Notes under the pieces: generated by a model
The model's input: only the letters and a program-made list of their open reading frames with translations
What the model was told of the DNA's origin: nothing
Databases searched by the model: none
Translations under genes and position numbers: made by a program
Shown here: positions 44,240 through 53,464 of the stretch, piece by piece
How positions within the stretch are numbered: the stretch's first letter is position 1
Layout of the letters: each line of letters opens with the position of its first letter
Assembly (NCBI GenBank): GCA_000632805.1
Contig: CP007444.1
Location: 5,196,772 to 5,260,771 of the forward strand
Reading direction: 5' to 3'
DNA: 64,000 nt
From: Dyella jiangningensis
GTDB taxonomy: Bacteria; Pseudomonadota; Gammaproteobacteria; Xanthomonadales; Rhodanobacteraceae

Positions 44240-46470
44240 CTCCCGTAATAGGTCACGTCATCCGACGCGGTATTGGAGAAACGATCGTCGATAGTGCATG
44301 CCGGGTGTTAGCAGTGTCACTCTCATCCGACGCGGTCTGGCTGATTCCCCTGCCTAGGGAAAAATCAGTCTCCAGCCCGAGTTGCCGACACATGCTAGGT
44401 CCGCAGCGCTATTCCCTGTCGACCATCTCGGAAGCCCTGGCCTCAGGGGGCTTAGTCATGGAGGACATTCCACTTCCCGGTCAGTGGAAGTTGACCGACG
44501 CAGATTATGTGGGCAGCGCTGCGACCGAACGAGAAAAGGCGCTGAGGTTGGGGCGGATCAAGAAGCGCGACCAACGCTGGCATGTGCTTAGCGAAGTTAT
44601 CGGAGCGGCAAAAGCCCAAGACATCGTTCCTGTTGCCTACCTCTTGGTTGAGAAAATCACTGAGGTGTCCCGTCGGCATGGCATCAGCAAGCCAACCATA
44701 TATAGCTGGCTACACCGGTTCTGGGCCGGGCGCGAATGTCTCAACAGCCTCCTACCCAATACAAATCGATGCGGAAGTCCTGGTTCTCGAAAAAAGCAAA
44801 CGGGGCGGCGCCTGGGAAGAAAGTCGCAGCGCTACAAAGCGGGTCGCGTACAAAGCGAAGGGTACTCTCTGAAAGAGGGTGATCCAGAACGCCTTGCCTG
44901 CGGATATGCGCTTGTGAAACCAGGAGTGACATTGCGAGATGCGTATCTCTTGACGATGGGAGCGTACTGGTCGAGCCCGCACCAAGATGAGTGCGGGAAA
45001 CTCCAATATGAGCTTTTTCCCGACCATATGCGCCCCACACAGCCCCAGTTTGCGTACTGGGGCAGAAAACTCCATGGGAGCCCCTTGCGACGGAAAGTGA
45101 TGGGACTGGATCGATGGTTGACCTCCACGTTGGCGGTGGCTGGCAGCGCGCAAGACCAAGTGCACGCGGTAGGTCAAATGGCCATGATTGATTCGACGTC
45201 GACTGATCTCTACCTGACGTCGATGATGTCTAGGCACCTGGTCCTCCCGCCAATGGCCAGAACGATCGTTATCGAAGTTCGGTCGACATGTGCTATGGGC
45301 TTCCATGTGGGATGGGAGGATCCAAGTTCGGACACGTCCTTGCTCGCGATCCTATGTGCTGCTCAAGATAAGAAAGAAATCGTCGCGCGCTACGGCATCG
45401 ATATCGAGCTAGATGAATGGCCAGGCATGCTTCACCGGCTCTATCTAGCAGATAACGGTGAGATGAAGTCCGAGGCGATAAAGGAGGCAGAGAAGCAGTT
45501 CCGATTTGGTGTCGAGTTCGCGAAGGCGTACAGCGGGCAAAGTAAGAGCCTTGTGGAGTCCAGCCATCATGCGACCCATAAAGCACTCGACCACAAATTG
45601 CCTGGTACGACACGCGGCAAGCAGCGTAAACGTGGACAACCTGATCCAAAGTCTGAGGCACTTTGGAACTACGGCGAATATATGCCCGAGTTCATCTTGG
45701 AATTGATCGCCTATAACAATCAAGAAGTACCTGACCTCGCACCTGTAGATATGGTACGAGTAGGTATCGCACCCACGCGCATCAACATATTCCGATGGCT
45801 TCGCGACCATGGGGTTCGTGCGGACATCGGTTTCGACCTCGATCAGCTTCGAGCATTTACGCTTCCAAGCTATAAAGCAGTCTTTCGTCGGGATGGGGTT
45901 CACCTCCTTACGGAGGATGGAAGCACCCGTATTCGAGGTCATCGGTTCTTTGCGGAAGAAGTAGTGGCCGACGCGCGCTGGCAAAAAGCAGCTACAGATA
46001 ACCGTTCCGTCGACTTGACCGTCAAGCTCAATCCACAGGACCTCACCCACGTGTGGCTTCCGACAGAAGAAGGTCTTGTGTGTCTGCCCAACGTCCAGGC
46101 GGAACAGGCGCTGTTGGATGGGCTCACGCTGGGGGACTGGAAGGGATTCTTGGGGGAGGAGGCACTTCGCAATGACTCCGGACGACAGGCGAAGGACCAG
46201 CATGAGCTAGACAAGCTGGTAAGGCGGGACAAAGTGTCCCGAGCAGCGACCGCAGAGAAGAAAAAAGAATTGCAGGAGTCCTCGGTTGCACCTACGCCAG
46301 TAAAGAACCAATCGCTTCGTCAGAACAAGGCTCAAGAGAAGGAGCATTTGAGCCCAAAAACACTCACAGGATCTGGCGATACCGGGTCCGAAAAGATTCC
46401 ACCCGCCTCTCCCTCGGCGCCGGATGCCGCAGAGATCGCAATGGAAGATTTCATGCGGGAGTTCGGCTAA
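44236..46470 (+). CDS. tnsB: TnsB, DDE transposase of a Tn7-like element
   Basis: 744 residues. Integrase-core catalytic triad: Asp319 in MAMIDSTSTD, Asp406 in LADNGEMKS and Glu441 in KSLVESSHH (34 residues between the last two). An N-terminal HTH (EVSRRHGISKPTIYSWLHRF) binds the end repeats. After the core there is a Mu-type C-terminal beta-barrel and a long charged tail ending DAAEIAMEDFMREFG, the part known to contact TnsC. Catalyses 3' strand cleavage and joining. Coupled to tnsA (ATGA) and tnsC (TAATG). Confidence 0.92.
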   Translation: MTPVIGHVIRRGIGETIVDSACRVLAVSLSSDAVWLIPLPREKSVSSPSCRHMLGPQRYSLSTISEALASGGLVMEDIPLPGQWKLTDADYVGSAATEREKALRLGRIKKRDQRWHVLSEVIGAAKAQDIVPVAYLLVEKITEVSRRHGISKPTIYSWLHRFWAGRECLNSLLPNTNRCGSPGSRKKQTGRRLGRKSQRYKAGRVQSEGYSLKEGDPERLACGYALVKPGVTLRDAYLLTMGAYWSSPHQDECGKLQYELFPDHMRPTQPQFAYWGRKLHGSPLRRKVMGLDRWLTSTLAVAGSAQDQVHAVGQMAMIDSTSTDLYLTSMMSRHLVLPPMARTIVIEVRSTCAMGFHVGWEDPSSDTSLLAILCAAQDKKEIVARYGIDIELDEWPGMLHRLYLADNGEMKSEAIKEAEKQFRFGVEFAKAYSGQSKSLVESSHHATHKALDHKLPGTTRGKQRKRGQPDPKSEALWNYGEYMPEFILELIAYNNQEVPDLAPVDMVRVGIAPTRINIFRWLRDHGVRADIGFDLDQLRAFTLPSYKAVFRRDGVHLLTEDGSTRIRGHRFFAEEVVADARWQKAATDNRSVDLTVKLNPQDLTHVWLPTEEGLVCLPNVQAEQALLDGLTLGDWKGFLGEEALRNDSGRQAKDQHELDKLVRRDKVSRAATAEKKKELQESSVAPTPVKNQSLRQNKAQEKEHLSPKTLTGSGDTGSEKIPPASPSAPDAAEIAMEDFMREFG

Positions 46471-47966
46471 TGGGAAAACTTACACCTAGGCATCCTGAGC
46501 TAGTGAACGGGCCTAATCCGCTTCTTGAGGCCGCGGCACCTTTCATTGGCTTCTCGAAGTTGGCCGCAACGCTCAGAAGCGAGCCTTTGGAAGAGCTCGA
46601 TTGGGAGTCCATGTCTCCCGAATATCGAGTGCCGCTCCTTAGCATGGCATCACAACACTACTGGCCATGCAGAAAAATCCTAGATGTCGCGGATAGCATC
46701 CAAAGTACGCTCCGGGCAGGTCTAATGGCTCGCAACCCATTATCGGTTGCGGAGCAACGACGAATTAATGCGCTCGCCCTGGCAGATGGCCTGCGCCAAA
46801 CAAATCGCTGCTCGCTACGCGTGCCTGCTGGTGGAGGGATCGTTGCCGCAATCACTGGGATGGGTAAGTCGGCCATCCTGGCGCGTGCACTGCAAGTGGT
46901 CGCTCCCGAGCAGGTTGTGATCCATTCCAAGAGTGAGGCGTGCGGATGGTCATCACTCACGCAGGTCTTGTACTTAGTCATTGATGCGCCGTCCAACGGA
47001 ACTCGAGGTGGTCTGCTGGCTCGAATAGCAGAGGGTTTAGATGTGCTTTTGGGGACCGACTATTCCGAGACGCTACGCAAGCTTCGTAATCTTGATTCAT
47101 CGCTGCTTTTCATAACAAAGCTTCTATCCATCCATCGAGTAGGCATGTTAGCCATTGACGAAAACCAGCTCGAAAACTTGGAGGAAAGCATCTGGCAGCG
47201 TAGTTTCGTCCTCTTCTTCCTCGGTCTAATGAACCTAGGTATACCAGTGCTGCTGCTTGGCAATCCTTTGGCTTTTTCGGGGATCGAAGCTGCGTCACAA
47301 AACATGCGACGGCTCTCGACGGCGGGCTACCACAAATTGTCTCCAGCACTGAATTCAACCGACGTTTGGTGGGCCAAGGAGTGTGTTCCGGGTTTTTGTA
47401 GGTTCTCTGTTTGCGAGGATGTACCGCCAATCCAAGAAATCGTGGACGCGACGTTCGAAGTGTCAGCAGGGGTTCCTGGCCTGTTCGGTGCGGTTTGGTG
47501 GGAAGCACAACGGATTGCGCTTCGGCGCGGCGGCGAGAAAGTCACCTTAGGCCTTGCCGATCTCCTTGCGGCCTTCGAGTCCCCGAGGGTTACGGAGATC
47601 AGGAGCATTGCGCAGCAAATCCTAGGCAACTCAAAAATTAGGCCATATCTCGATATACCGCCTGAGGCAAAGATCGGGCCGGAACGAGATTCAAAAGCGT
47701 CGTGTAACAACGAAGGGGGGATTGTCACCGATGGCACCAAGAACCAGAAGGAGAGCTTGGATCCGATTCGGGCGATGAAGTCAAAGCTCGAAAGACAGGC
47801 TTTGGCGAAAGAGCGCGCCGCTGCGAAGCGAAGGGAAAAGGCTGACTACCTGAGTCCGGACGATATTCGTGCGTACGAACAGAAAATGGAGGCGTTCGCC
47901 GGCCTTGATGGCATGCAAGAGCCACTCTTGGCCGGAGCGAAACGTGCTTCTCCCAAAGCCCGTTAA
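46470..47966 (+). CDS. tnsC: TnsC, AAA+ regulator of Tn7-like transposition
   Basis: 498 residues. Walker A AAITGMGKSAIL with Lys133, Walker B VGMLAIDENQLENL, and a sensor-like LLLGNPLAF. The N-terminal 100 residues and the charged C-terminus flank the ATPase as in Tn7 TnsC. It links target selection by TniQ/TnsD to TnsAB and provides target immunity. The ATG overlaps the tnsB stop by one base. It is followed by convergent tniQ genes. Confidence 0.9.
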   Translation: MGKLTPRHPELVNGPNPLLEAAAPFIGFSKLAATLRSEPLEELDWESMSPEYRVPLLSMASQHYWPCRKILDVADSIQSTLRAGLMARNPLSVAEQRRINALALADGLRQTNRCSLRVPAGGGIVAAITGMGKSAILARALQVVAPEQVVIHSKSEACGWSSLTQVLYLVIDAPSNGTRGGLLARIAEGLDVLLGTDYSETLRKLRNLDSSLLFITKLLSIHRVGMLAIDENQLENLEESIWQRSFVLFFLGLMNLGIPVLLLGNPLAFSGIEAASQNMRRLSTAGYHKLSPALNSTDVWWAKECVPGFCRFSVCEDVPPIQEIVDATFEVSAGVPGLFGAVWWEAQRIALRRGGEKVTLGLADLLAAFESPRVTEIRSIAQQILGNSKIRPYLDIPPEAKIGPERDSKASCNNEGGIVTDGTKNQKESLDPIRAMKSKLERQALAKERAAAKRREKADYLSPDDIRAYEQKMEAFAGLDGMQEPLLAGAKRASPKAR

Positions 47967-47991
47967 AAGGAGTTCTTATCTAACAGTAGCA

Positions 47992-49236
47992 CTACAGCTG
48001 ACCTTGTGACCAAGCGATCTCGCGGCGCCGAAGCTCCTTCACTAACCACGAGGACGAACTCCATGATTGTTCCATGGACAGGCGATAAAGGAGGTCGTCT
48101 GGCAACGTCGCTATAAATCTTCGAATGATGATGCGATCAATTGCGATGTCACGATCGATGGCTTTTGCGCTCATATCATCGGACAGTTTCTGAAATAGCG
48201 CAGGCGGGAAATTGGCATCCATAACCCAATTGCGCAGTTCCGTCTGCGTTTGCGGCGTGAGCCATGAACCAAAAGGTTTGATGGCTGATAGCTGGATGGG
48301 CGAATGCCACGGGGAATGCTCCAGGCGCGGGGGGCTCAATTTCATCTCATCGAGAGCTCCCACGATGACAAGGCGAGATGCTACGTAGCTCGCATGAATC
48401 CTCTGTTCCAGCTCCGCCTGTACGAATTGGCTGCCATCGGCGATGCCAAGGCAGAACGCAATATCGGCGATCGGCACGCTCCAGGCGCGCTCGATAACCG
48501 AATTGATCTGAATGTTGGCTTCGGCTATTGATCCAAAGTGACGAACGACGGCATCCATCACAAGCATCCATGACTCAGGCGCAATGCCCGTAAGGTTTCC
48601 CTCAAACGCTTCGATCCAGAGCTTTAGGTAGGAAGCGTAGCCGTCGGACATAGGTAGTGACGTCCATTTCGGCTCGATTTCCCGGGATGGCCGTTCACCA
48701 GGGAGGTAGAACGATGAAGATCCATCGGAAGACATGCGGTCTGGTCCCTCTTGGTGAAGTGGTGCCCCATGCTGCGGACAGTGCCCAATGGAGGGCAACA
48801 TGTGCAGTACACGCCAAGAAGTGAACCCCTGCGTTTCCACATCCTCCTCGATGCATTTTTGGCACGATCGCAAGTTTTCAGTGGCAAGCTTGGGAATCTT
48901 CCTGCGTCTGTGGCCGCGAAATGCCTTACGGAATTTTGTTCCGTCGCCGGCGATGAGCTGTTTAGCCAACTTGTCGGCCATGTGCGCGCTCATCACACGG
49001 CAATAAGCACCAAACAACGTGTGTTGCTCAAGAGTCTGTCGAGCCGATGCTCCGGCTCCGAATAGGCTTGCCGCAGCTTTCCCGGCACCGGCCCCAACAA
49101 TATTGACGCGATACTTAGACCTTGTCGTTCCACCGAAAATGGCTGCAAAGGAGGAGGCATTGCTGGAGCCAAGGTGCATCCGATGGTGCACTACGACGGC
49201 ACTGAAGAGGGCTGCGCCTGGCCGTAGCAGAGGCAT
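47992..49236 (-). CDS. TniQ family target-selection protein (short)
   Basis: About 414 residues if started at the ATG at 49236, where the TniQ-like opening LLRPGAALFSAVVVHHRMH begins; a frame to 49323 is possible but overlaps the upstream gene by 73 bp. Zinc motif LRSCQKC followed by HCPQHGAPL, the typical CxxC...CxxH of TniQ. The C-terminal half is helical, with no recognised DNA-binding domain. It may be a second target selector or a co-factor of TnsC. It is transcribed toward tnsC and follows the larger tniQ gene on the same strand. Confidence 0.8.
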   Translation of the reverse strand: MPLLRPGAALFSAVVVHHRMHLGSSNASSFAAIFGGTTRSKYRVNIVGAGAGKAAASLFGAGASARQTLEQHTLFGAYCRVMSAHMADKLAKQLIAGDGTKFRKAFRGHRRRKIPKLATENLRSCQKCIEEDVETQGFTSWRVLHMLPSIGHCPQHGAPLHQEGPDRMSSDGSSSFYLPGERPSREIEPKWTSLPMSDGYASYLKLWIEAFEGNLTGIAPESWMLVMDAVVRHFGSIAEANIQINSVIERAWSVPIADIAFCLGIADGSQFVQAELEQRIHASYVASRLVIVGALDEMKLSPPRLEHSPWHSPIQLSAIKPFGSWLTPQTQTELRNWVMDANFPPALFQKLSDDMSAKAIDRDIAIDRIIIRRFIATLPDDLLYRLSMEQSWSSSSWLVKELRRREIAWSQGQL

Positions 49237-49250
49237 GTACCCGAGCGCGG

Positions 49251-50741
49251 TCACCGGCTTTGCCCTTTCGATCGGCTTGAGGAGGTCTGATGGTGTGCTT
49301 TTGGCAAATGGTGGCAAAGCCAAGCGCGGTCATGGCGATAGAGCCACATGTAACAGTTGTTGGGCACTCGACGGAGTGCCTTCGTCGTTAGCTGCGGGTT
49401 TCTTTGAACGATCAGGTTGAATCTGCTTCGCGCCTTCCCTCTATGAGCTAGAAGCCGCGTGTTTACCCAAGTCTCCGCGAGGTGGCGGTCGGCCGCGAGC
49501 ATCCGCCGAACCGTTTGACGCGATATCGTCAACCTGGCCGAAACATTTCCAATGTCTTGACCATTCTTCAGCATCTGTCGCGCTCTTCCTTGCTTCTCGG
49601 CAGTAAATGTCTTTGCGCGCGGAGTGAACGGGAAGTCGAGCTGTTTGGCCCATTTCACTCCGGTGGTGGTGGTTACACCGATTTGGGCGCTGGCGGCTCG
49701 TATGGATAGCCCTTTCGAAAGGAGTGCTGCAAGGGTGCACCTGGGGGCAGCTTTAGGTGCCGCCCGCTCCGCCCGTGGGGGTGAACCGTCGCTATCGGAG
49801 CTTGTACAGTAGGTCGTCCAAAAGTCGTCCCAGCTTTCAAAGAGCATCGCGATTAGAAGCAAATGCTTGAAGGGATGGCCTGGGCGAGGACACTTTCGTG
49901 TCAGTGCAGCTGCAAGTCCTGGCCAATCGGAAGTTACAGCCTGGAGTGTCTCGAATCCGGGTACAGCCTCCAAGCCGCGGTATCGAGATCGGGTCAGGCT
50001 AACCAGGGCGGGTAGTCTCAAAGACCCCCTTGCCGTAACTAGCCCCAGTCCTCGGAGCGCCACTTGGTAGCTTGTCGCCAGGTGAACGGGGTCCAGCGAG
50101 CTAGGATCCAGCAGACCGAAGCGCCTCGAAAAAGTGGCGAGTCGGAGCAGTCGATCAATTTGCTGATCGTTAGCTAACGGCACCGGGATCCATTCTCGCG
50201 CTATACCGCTTCTAGGAAGCAGCCACCCCCTTCGATGGACCGGGGTAACGGAGTCCCAGGCAATCGTCAGGGGGCGTTGATGTTTCTCACACACCATGAC
50301 CGATGGATATTGATGCGCAAGGTGCCAATAGGCGAATCCGCTAGTTGACTCATCTTCGTCGAAGCACTCCAGGCATCCTTTGAAAGGGTGGTGCCCGCCA
50401 ATGCGGCTTGCAGTGATGCCTAATCGCATCTTCAGGTCCGGCATCGAGGTTGCACACGTACGCTTCAGGATCTCTTCCGCTAGGCCGGTACCGGCAAGGG
50501 GTAAGAAGTAGCCGAGCAATGTATGTCTAAGTGCAAGCAGGCGCGCTGGGCCAAGGGATCCCTCGGTGTTTCGTTCGAGATCCGAAAGGTGAGAAGGAAA
50601 GTCATGTAGGAATGCGGCGTGTCGGGAGCTAAAAAGTTTCACGCTCGTAGATATGGCGCCTAGGCCATTCCAGGCATGCGCTATTCCCGACCAGCTATAT
50701 AGCGTCTCGTCGTGAGCGAGAAGTGGCAAATTCTTGAGCAT
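49251..50741 (-). CDS. tnsD: TnsD-like TniQ protein, probable glmS-site selector
   Basis: 496 residues. N-terminal TniQ domain begins LPLLAHDETLYSWSGIAHAW, with zinc motif KGCLECF and VCEKHQRPL. The C-terminal half carries two helix-turn-helix-like units (GLSIRAASAQIGVTTTTGVKW; NVSARLTISRQTVRRMLA) as in TnsD. TnsD proteins bind the 3' end of glmS and recruit TnsC; since this element sits at the attTn7 position, this protein is the best candidate. Its promoter lies in the region with the right-end-like site. Confidence 0.85.
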   Translation of the reverse strand: MLKNLPLLAHDETLYSWSGIAHAWNGLGAISTSVKLFSSRHAAFLHDFPSHLSDLERNTEGSLGPARLLALRHTLLGYFLPLAGTGLAEEILKRTCATSMPDLKMRLGITASRIGGHHPFKGCLECFDEDESTSGFAYWHLAHQYPSVMVCEKHQRPLTIAWDSVTPVHRRGWLLPRSGIAREWIPVPLANDQQIDRLLRLATFSRRFGLLDPSSLDPVHLATSYQVALRGLGLVTARGSLRLPALVSLTRSRYRGLEAVPGFETLQAVTSDWPGLAAALTRKCPRPGHPFKHLLLIAMLFESWDDFWTTYCTSSDSDGSPPRAERAAPKAAPRCTLAALLSKGLSIRAASAQIGVTTTTGVKWAKQLDFPFTPRAKTFTAEKQGRARQMLKNGQDIGNVSARLTISRQTVRRMLAADRHLAETWVNTRLLAHRGKARSRFNLIVQRNPQLTTKALRRVPNNCYMWLYRHDRAWLCHHLPKAHHQTSSSRSKGQSR

Positions 50742-50802
50742 GCGCGCCCAACTGTTTGGAGCAGTCGTTTGCTATTAGAGCACTGCTGTTGCTGCCTGCG
50801 GG

Positions 50803-50837
50803 GTTGGATTTTCTATTATCCATTGATGGCGATCACA
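50803..50837 (-). repeat. Single inverted copy of the end repeat (candidate distal end)
   Basis: GTTGGATTTTCTATT is the reverse complement of the end consensus with one mismatch. 13 bp later GATCACA resembles the terminal TGTGACC inverted. The spacing differs from the other end by 12 bp and no CATGG duplication follows. It could be the real end, a remnant, or a binding site for TnsB in the tniQ promoter. Confidence 0.4.
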
Positions 50838-50989
50838 CGAATCGACGCAAGCAAAATGATGATTGGCGTCTCGCCACGGTGATTCGTATGAAGAGCTTGT
50901 CTTCGTTTCTGATACAGGTCAGAGTTAACTTCCGGATGTAGGCCGCGCCGATAGTGGCGTACGCCTACCTACGAAGTGCGGAGGAAGCT

Positions 50990-51340
50990 ATGGCTACGAA
51001 AAGAAAGCTCAGTCCTGTTTACCTTTGGGTGCACCTTTCGCCCATGGAGCAGGTCCTTTGGGCAGCTGCTTATGCCGATGCTGTCGGCTCTCCATCGGTC
51101 CGGGCTCGCTTTGCAGACACAACCGTTCGGTCCTTACGCGAGTTGGATAGTAAAAGGGATGGCACCTTTGGACCTGAGTATGAGGCGGCACGTCGGAACG
51201 TCATGTTGGAGGTGCCTGAGTTTGAGGCGTGGTATCGCGTGCAGGCGCAGATCGACGGGCCTTCAAAGACCGCTCCTTCCAAAAAACATTGTTTGGAGGC
51301 GTATGAGCGCTACCGGAGGGGGCTTGGCGACTTCTACTGA
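50990..51340 (+). CDS. Hypothetical protein
   Basis: 116 residues from the ATG at 50990, with GGAGGA 7 nt upstream; an in-frame start 36 bp earlier lacks a site. Mixed helix content, Arg/Glu-rich, with WAAAYADAVGSP and LEVPEFEAWYRVQ. No signal peptide or known domain recognised. It is convergent to the ParB-like genes and may be accessory cargo. Function unknown. Confidence 0.55.
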   Translation: MATKRKLSPVYLWVHLSPMEQVLWAAAYADAVGSPSVRARFADTTVRSLRELDSKRDGTFGPEYEAARRNVMLEVPEFEAWYRVQAQIDGPSKTAPSKKHCLEAYERYRRGLGDFY

Positions 51341-51491
51341 TCGGCACGCCAACCTCCTTGGAGTAAGAGCGGGCCTCTCGAATAAATTGATTGGAGGGTC
51401 TCGGCTCGCTAGGGGCCACCGAAAGGCGCCTCATCACTGGTGGAAGACTTGCTATGCCTTTCGATGAGCGGGGCCCTTCACCGCTTGATGG

Positions 51492-51656
51492 TCAGTAGAC
51501 GTTCTCGGGTTGCGAGATGCCAGCAAGCTCTTCGATAAAGCGGTTCATCCGAGTGGTCAGGGCGCCCCTGCGTTCCTGCAGGAATTCCCTGTACGGGTCG
51601 GTGGACCATAGAGCTGGCTCGGTAGGGACACATTGCCGATGACGAGATTGCTTTCT
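51492..51656 (-). pseudogene. Remnant of a small gene after the RepB-like gene
   Basis: On the minus strand LKALPFPPFEESNLVIGNV continues as PTEPALWSTDPYREFLQERR after skipping a duplicated GT near 51627, and ends ISQPENVY. The two halves are in different frames because of the 2-nt insertion. No proper start codon is left. It probably was the fourth gene of the recombinase operon. Confidence 0.45.
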
Positions 51657-52568
51657 TCAAAGGGCGGGAATGGAAGTGCCTTCAGGATTCAAATTGGTCA
51701 TTTCCGCCACTTCTTGAAACTCCGCGAGATAGTCGGGCTGATGTTCTTGGAGCCAGCTCACGATGGCGGGTTTCTTCAAGCATTTTGACAGGTACGCTTT
51801 GGCAATCGTCAGCTCGAGGACATCCTCGCCGTAGCTCTCTTCGATGTACTTGGTTTTCTTCTGTGCGGCCGCAAGCTCGCGTTCGAGCCTAGCGATCTGC
51901 TCTCGGGAAATGTCCTGGAACTGGGGCCGCGACTTGTTGGAGGCGAGTTGGTCGTCTGGGGTGGCAGCCAGAATTGTCTTAATGAAGTTGGAAGAGTAGT
52001 TTTTTTGGCCAATCATAAGCTCGACGGCTTCGATCTGGCGCATGGGTTTCATGCGCTTAAGGACCTCAAAAACATTTCTAGGGCATGGCCCATCCGCCAA
52101 TAATTCAACCGCCTCGTCGCAGATACCTTCCAGCATTCGGAAGCGTCGCCTAACTGTGTTGACATCAAGCCTTAGCGCTTTGGCAATTCTTTCTTCATGG
52201 ACGCCACGCTCGATGGCTCGGACGATCATCCTGTGCTCTTGAACGGCTGATAGGCGACTGATGCGCTTGTTGTACGTGTACGCCTCGTCATCCGTCGAGA
52301 CGAGGCATTCAACTTCTGCCCACCCAAGCTCGCGCGCGATCTCGATGCGGAGAAGGCCATCGAGCAAAAAGTACGTGCCAGGCTTTTGTCGATTTGAAAC
52401 GACCACGGGTAGCTCGACCATCCCTATCTCATGCATGGATGCGGCGATTTGCGCGTACTTCTGACTCTGCTTGATGGTCGCTCGCAACGGCTTAAGAGGG
52501 ATGATGCAAGATAGCGGCACGTTTTGCGTTTCGCTCTCAAAGGCGGCGGGAGGGATTTTATCGCTCAT
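51657..52568 (-). CDS. ParB/RepB-like partition family protein 2
   Basis: 303 residues. N-terminal ParB-like domain (SQKYAQIAASMHEIGMVELP, then FLLDGLLRIEIARELG), a helix-turn-helix (HEERIAKALRLDVNTVRRRF) and a RepB-type C-terminal helical part with a coiled coil (EQIARLERELAAAQKKTKYI). Its ATG overlaps the stop of the first ParB-like gene by 4 nt. No ParA is nearby, so this is unlikely to be an ordinary partition system; the pair travels with the serine recombinase. Role unknown. Confidence 0.75.
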   Translation of the reverse strand: MSDKIPPAAFESETQNVPLSCIIPLKPLRATIKQSQKYAQIAASMHEIGMVELPVVVSNRQKPGTYFLLDGLLRIEIARELGWAEVECLVSTDDEAYTYNKRISRLSAVQEHRMIVRAIERGVHEERIAKALRLDVNTVRRRFRMLEGICDEAVELLADGPCPRNVFEVLKRMKPMRQIEAVELMIGQKNYSSNFIKTILAATPDDQLASNKSRPQFQDISREQIARLERELAAAQKKTKYIEESYGEDVLELTIAKAYLSKCLKKPAIVSWLQEHQPDYLAEFQEVAEMTNLNPEGTSIPAL

Positions 52569-53449
52569 GCCCGATCTCCCTTCGCCATGCGCCGCTCTAG
52601 TGGACCAGGTATGGTGCCTAGACCTTCGCGCTGTAACAGGGCGACAAAGTTTGGGTCCTGGCGGAGGTGCTTAAGTGCCTGGACTACGAAGAACAAGCGC
52701 TTCTGCGTGAAGTCGGCCGTCTTGGCCAGTAGCTGTTGCTTCCCGACCTCTCGCTCAAAGATGCGTCGAAGGCGTTCAGCAGTTAGCTTCCTGCTTCCCT
52801 TTCGATTGATGCCAGAGGAATGTCGTTCGTTTTTACCGCGAAGGCTGCGTTGATCAAGAATGCGCCGTAGGAGTGCCAGCTTCTTTCCTTTCACGATCCC
52901 GTGGGTGTAGGCGCTGGCGAGGGCCTCTTGTATGCCTGTGTCGTCGCTCCTCGAAATCGTTACGGCGAGGCTTATTGGGATAATGCCTTTCTCGACCGCT
53001 GCCAGAAGGCGCTCTTCTCCATGCTCTAATAGGCCCAAGATCATGTTCACCCAAGAGGCGGTGACGCCAAGCTTGTCGGCGACCTGTACATCGTCGTACC
53101 CACGGTGATGCAGATCCTCGATCTCTCGCATCAACTCGACGGCTTGGTGCTGCCGCCGCGCGATGTTTTCGACAAGGCTCATGACCATGCAGTCTTCCTC
53201 GTCGGCTGAAACGACCATGCTTGGGATGCAGTCCATACCCAGGAGTTGGTAGGCCTCCAGGCGACCTTGGCCGCAGACGAGGTCGAACTGGTCCTCTTCG
53301 CCTTGCTGTGATCGTCGAGTCACTGTGATGGGCCGTTTGAGGCCGATCTTTTCGATGTTTTCAACGATCGTTCTGTATTGCCGTTGGTTTCGAGCGCGTG
53401 GATTCAGGACATGTATTTTTGAGACAGGAACTAATTCGACGGTTCGCAT
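52565..53449 (-). CDS. ParB/RepB-like partition family protein 1
   Basis: 294 residues. ParB N-terminal fold: NPRARNQRQYRTIVENIEKI, LVCGQGRLEAYQLLG (matching the GERRxRA-type box) and VENIARRQHQAVELM. HTH follows in VQVADKLGVTASWVNMIL. The C-terminal third resembles RepB. It starts 15 bp after the recombinase stop, and its own stop overlaps the second ParB-like gene. May assist the recombinase as an accessory DNA-bridging factor; this is inference. Confidence 0.78.
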   Translation of the reverse strand: MRTVELVPVSKIHVLNPRARNQRQYRTIVENIEKIGLKRPITVTRRSQQGEEDQFDLVCGQGRLEAYQLLGMDCIPSMVVSADEEDCMVMSLVENIARRQHQAVELMREIEDLHHRGYDDVQVADKLGVTASWVNMILGLLEHGEERLLAAVEKGIIPISLAVTISRSDDTGIQEALASAYTHGIVKGKKLALLRRILDQRSLRGKNERHSSGINRKGSRKLTAERLRRIFEREVGKQQLLAKTADFTQKRLFFVVQALKHLRQDPNFVALLQREGLGTIPGPLERRMAKGDRA

Positions 53450-53464
53450 ATCAGGTCCTCCGAA

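Larger units (their letters stand above)
31886..50837 (+). mobile_element. Tn7-like element inserted downstream of glmS (distal boundary uncertain)
   Basis: A TGT terminus starts 26 bp after the glmS stop, the classical attTn7 distance, and three repeated sites follow. Inside lie a type I restriction island (32.4-42.4 kb) and tnsA, tnsB, tnsC with two tniQ-type genes. tnsABC point away from glmS, as in Tn7. The extra feature is about 11 kb of cargo between the glmS-proximal end and tnsA. The end near 50837 is a guess based on one matching site and GATCACA; no 5-bp duplication of CATGG was found, so the true distal end may lie further right or outside the window. Confidence 0.6.

Noticed and set aside
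43331-50741. CRISPR-associated transposon (CAST)
   Set aside because: tnsABC and tniQ are present, but no cas gene and no repeat-spacer array was seen in the window; the attTn7 position is explained by the TnsD-like protein.
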